Shown: positions 60,883 through 64,000 of the stretch, one piece after another
How the letters are laid out: the number at the start of each line of letters is the position of its first letter
Numbering within the stretch: position 1 is the stretch's first letter
NCBI GenBank assembly: GCA_011390955.1
Contig: JAABRM010000009.1
Span: 62,001 to 126,000, forward strand
Reading direction: 5' to 3'
Length of the DNA stretch: 64,000 bases
Source of the DNA: Oscillatoriales cyanobacterium
GTDB taxonomy: Bacteria > Cyanobacteriota > Cyanobacteriia > Cyanobacteriales > Laspinemataceae
Translations under genes and position numbers: made by a program
Notes under the pieces: model-generated
Database searches by the model: none
The model's input: only the letters and a program-made list of their open reading frames with translations
Told to the model about the DNA's origin: nothing

Positions 60883-64000
<3,118 letters not shown>

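Overview
This 64 kb window comes from a cyanobacterium. It carries phycocyanin genes (cpcB, cpcA) with the chromophore lyases cpcE, cpcF and cpcT, and the octamer GCGATCGC (HIP1) is scattered through genes and spacers. The dense load of short palindromes, heptanucleotide tandem repeats and orphan toxin-antitoxin genes fits a filamentous, Oscillatoriales-like genome. The exact genus cannot be read from the sequence. No rRNA, CRISPR array, intact transposase gene or convincing tRNA was seen.

Layout. Bases 1-7.6 kb hold an open-ended HEAT-repeat/vWA gene, a broken nucleotidyltransferase, a PIN-like/DUF433 toxin-antitoxin pair, a secreted NucA-type nuclease and a zinc-ribbon/coiled-coil/pentapeptide membrane protein. 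From 7.9 to 16.5 kb come a CoA-transferase fused to a GNAT domain, a histidine phosphatase, a large TPS-domain (haemagglutinin-type) secreted protein, a previously hidden 57-residue membrane protein and an OFA-family MFS transporter. From 17.3 to 21.4 kb lie rimI, lysA, and cdaA overlapping uppS. Two more TPS-domain paralogues fill 21.7-27.7 kb. From 28.5 to 39.2 kb are housekeeping genes: a holin-like membrane protein, ychF, an Orn/Lys/Arg decarboxylase, cbiT, cdsA, a DUF2993 protein, an RsuA-type pseudouridine synthase, a RodZ-like protein, malQ and a NUDIX hydrolase.

Bases 39.3-47.5 kb form an accessory island: three Uma2 nucleases, BrnT with its antitoxin, YgiT-type and other small antitoxins, a vMAP-type HTH protein, an unrecognised multi-TM coiled-coil protein, a Shedu-like nuclease with a small RelE-like partner, and a PIN toxin cut short by a repeat. 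The phycocyanin cluster (47.9-52.6 kb) follows, then a seven-PAS histidine kinase, moaD, more toxin-antitoxin genes, pheT, and an AbiEii-like nucleotidyltransferase running off the right edge.

The most striking signal is the repeats and how they sit in genes. (1) Small palindromic modules of 24, 27 or 30 bp lie inside reading frames of PheT (two), RimI, the decarboxylase, the DUF2993 protein and the TPS paralogues, always frame-preserving. Two of them sit exactly in the middle of a HIP1 octamer, and one insertion can be shown by comparison with an uninserted paralogue. (2) At least two families of 100-150 bp MITE-like elements with terminal inverted repeats carry the same inner palindrome; one of each brackets cpcF, and one supplies the cpcF stop codon. 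(3) Nearly all simple-sequence tracts have a 7-bp period despite different motifs.
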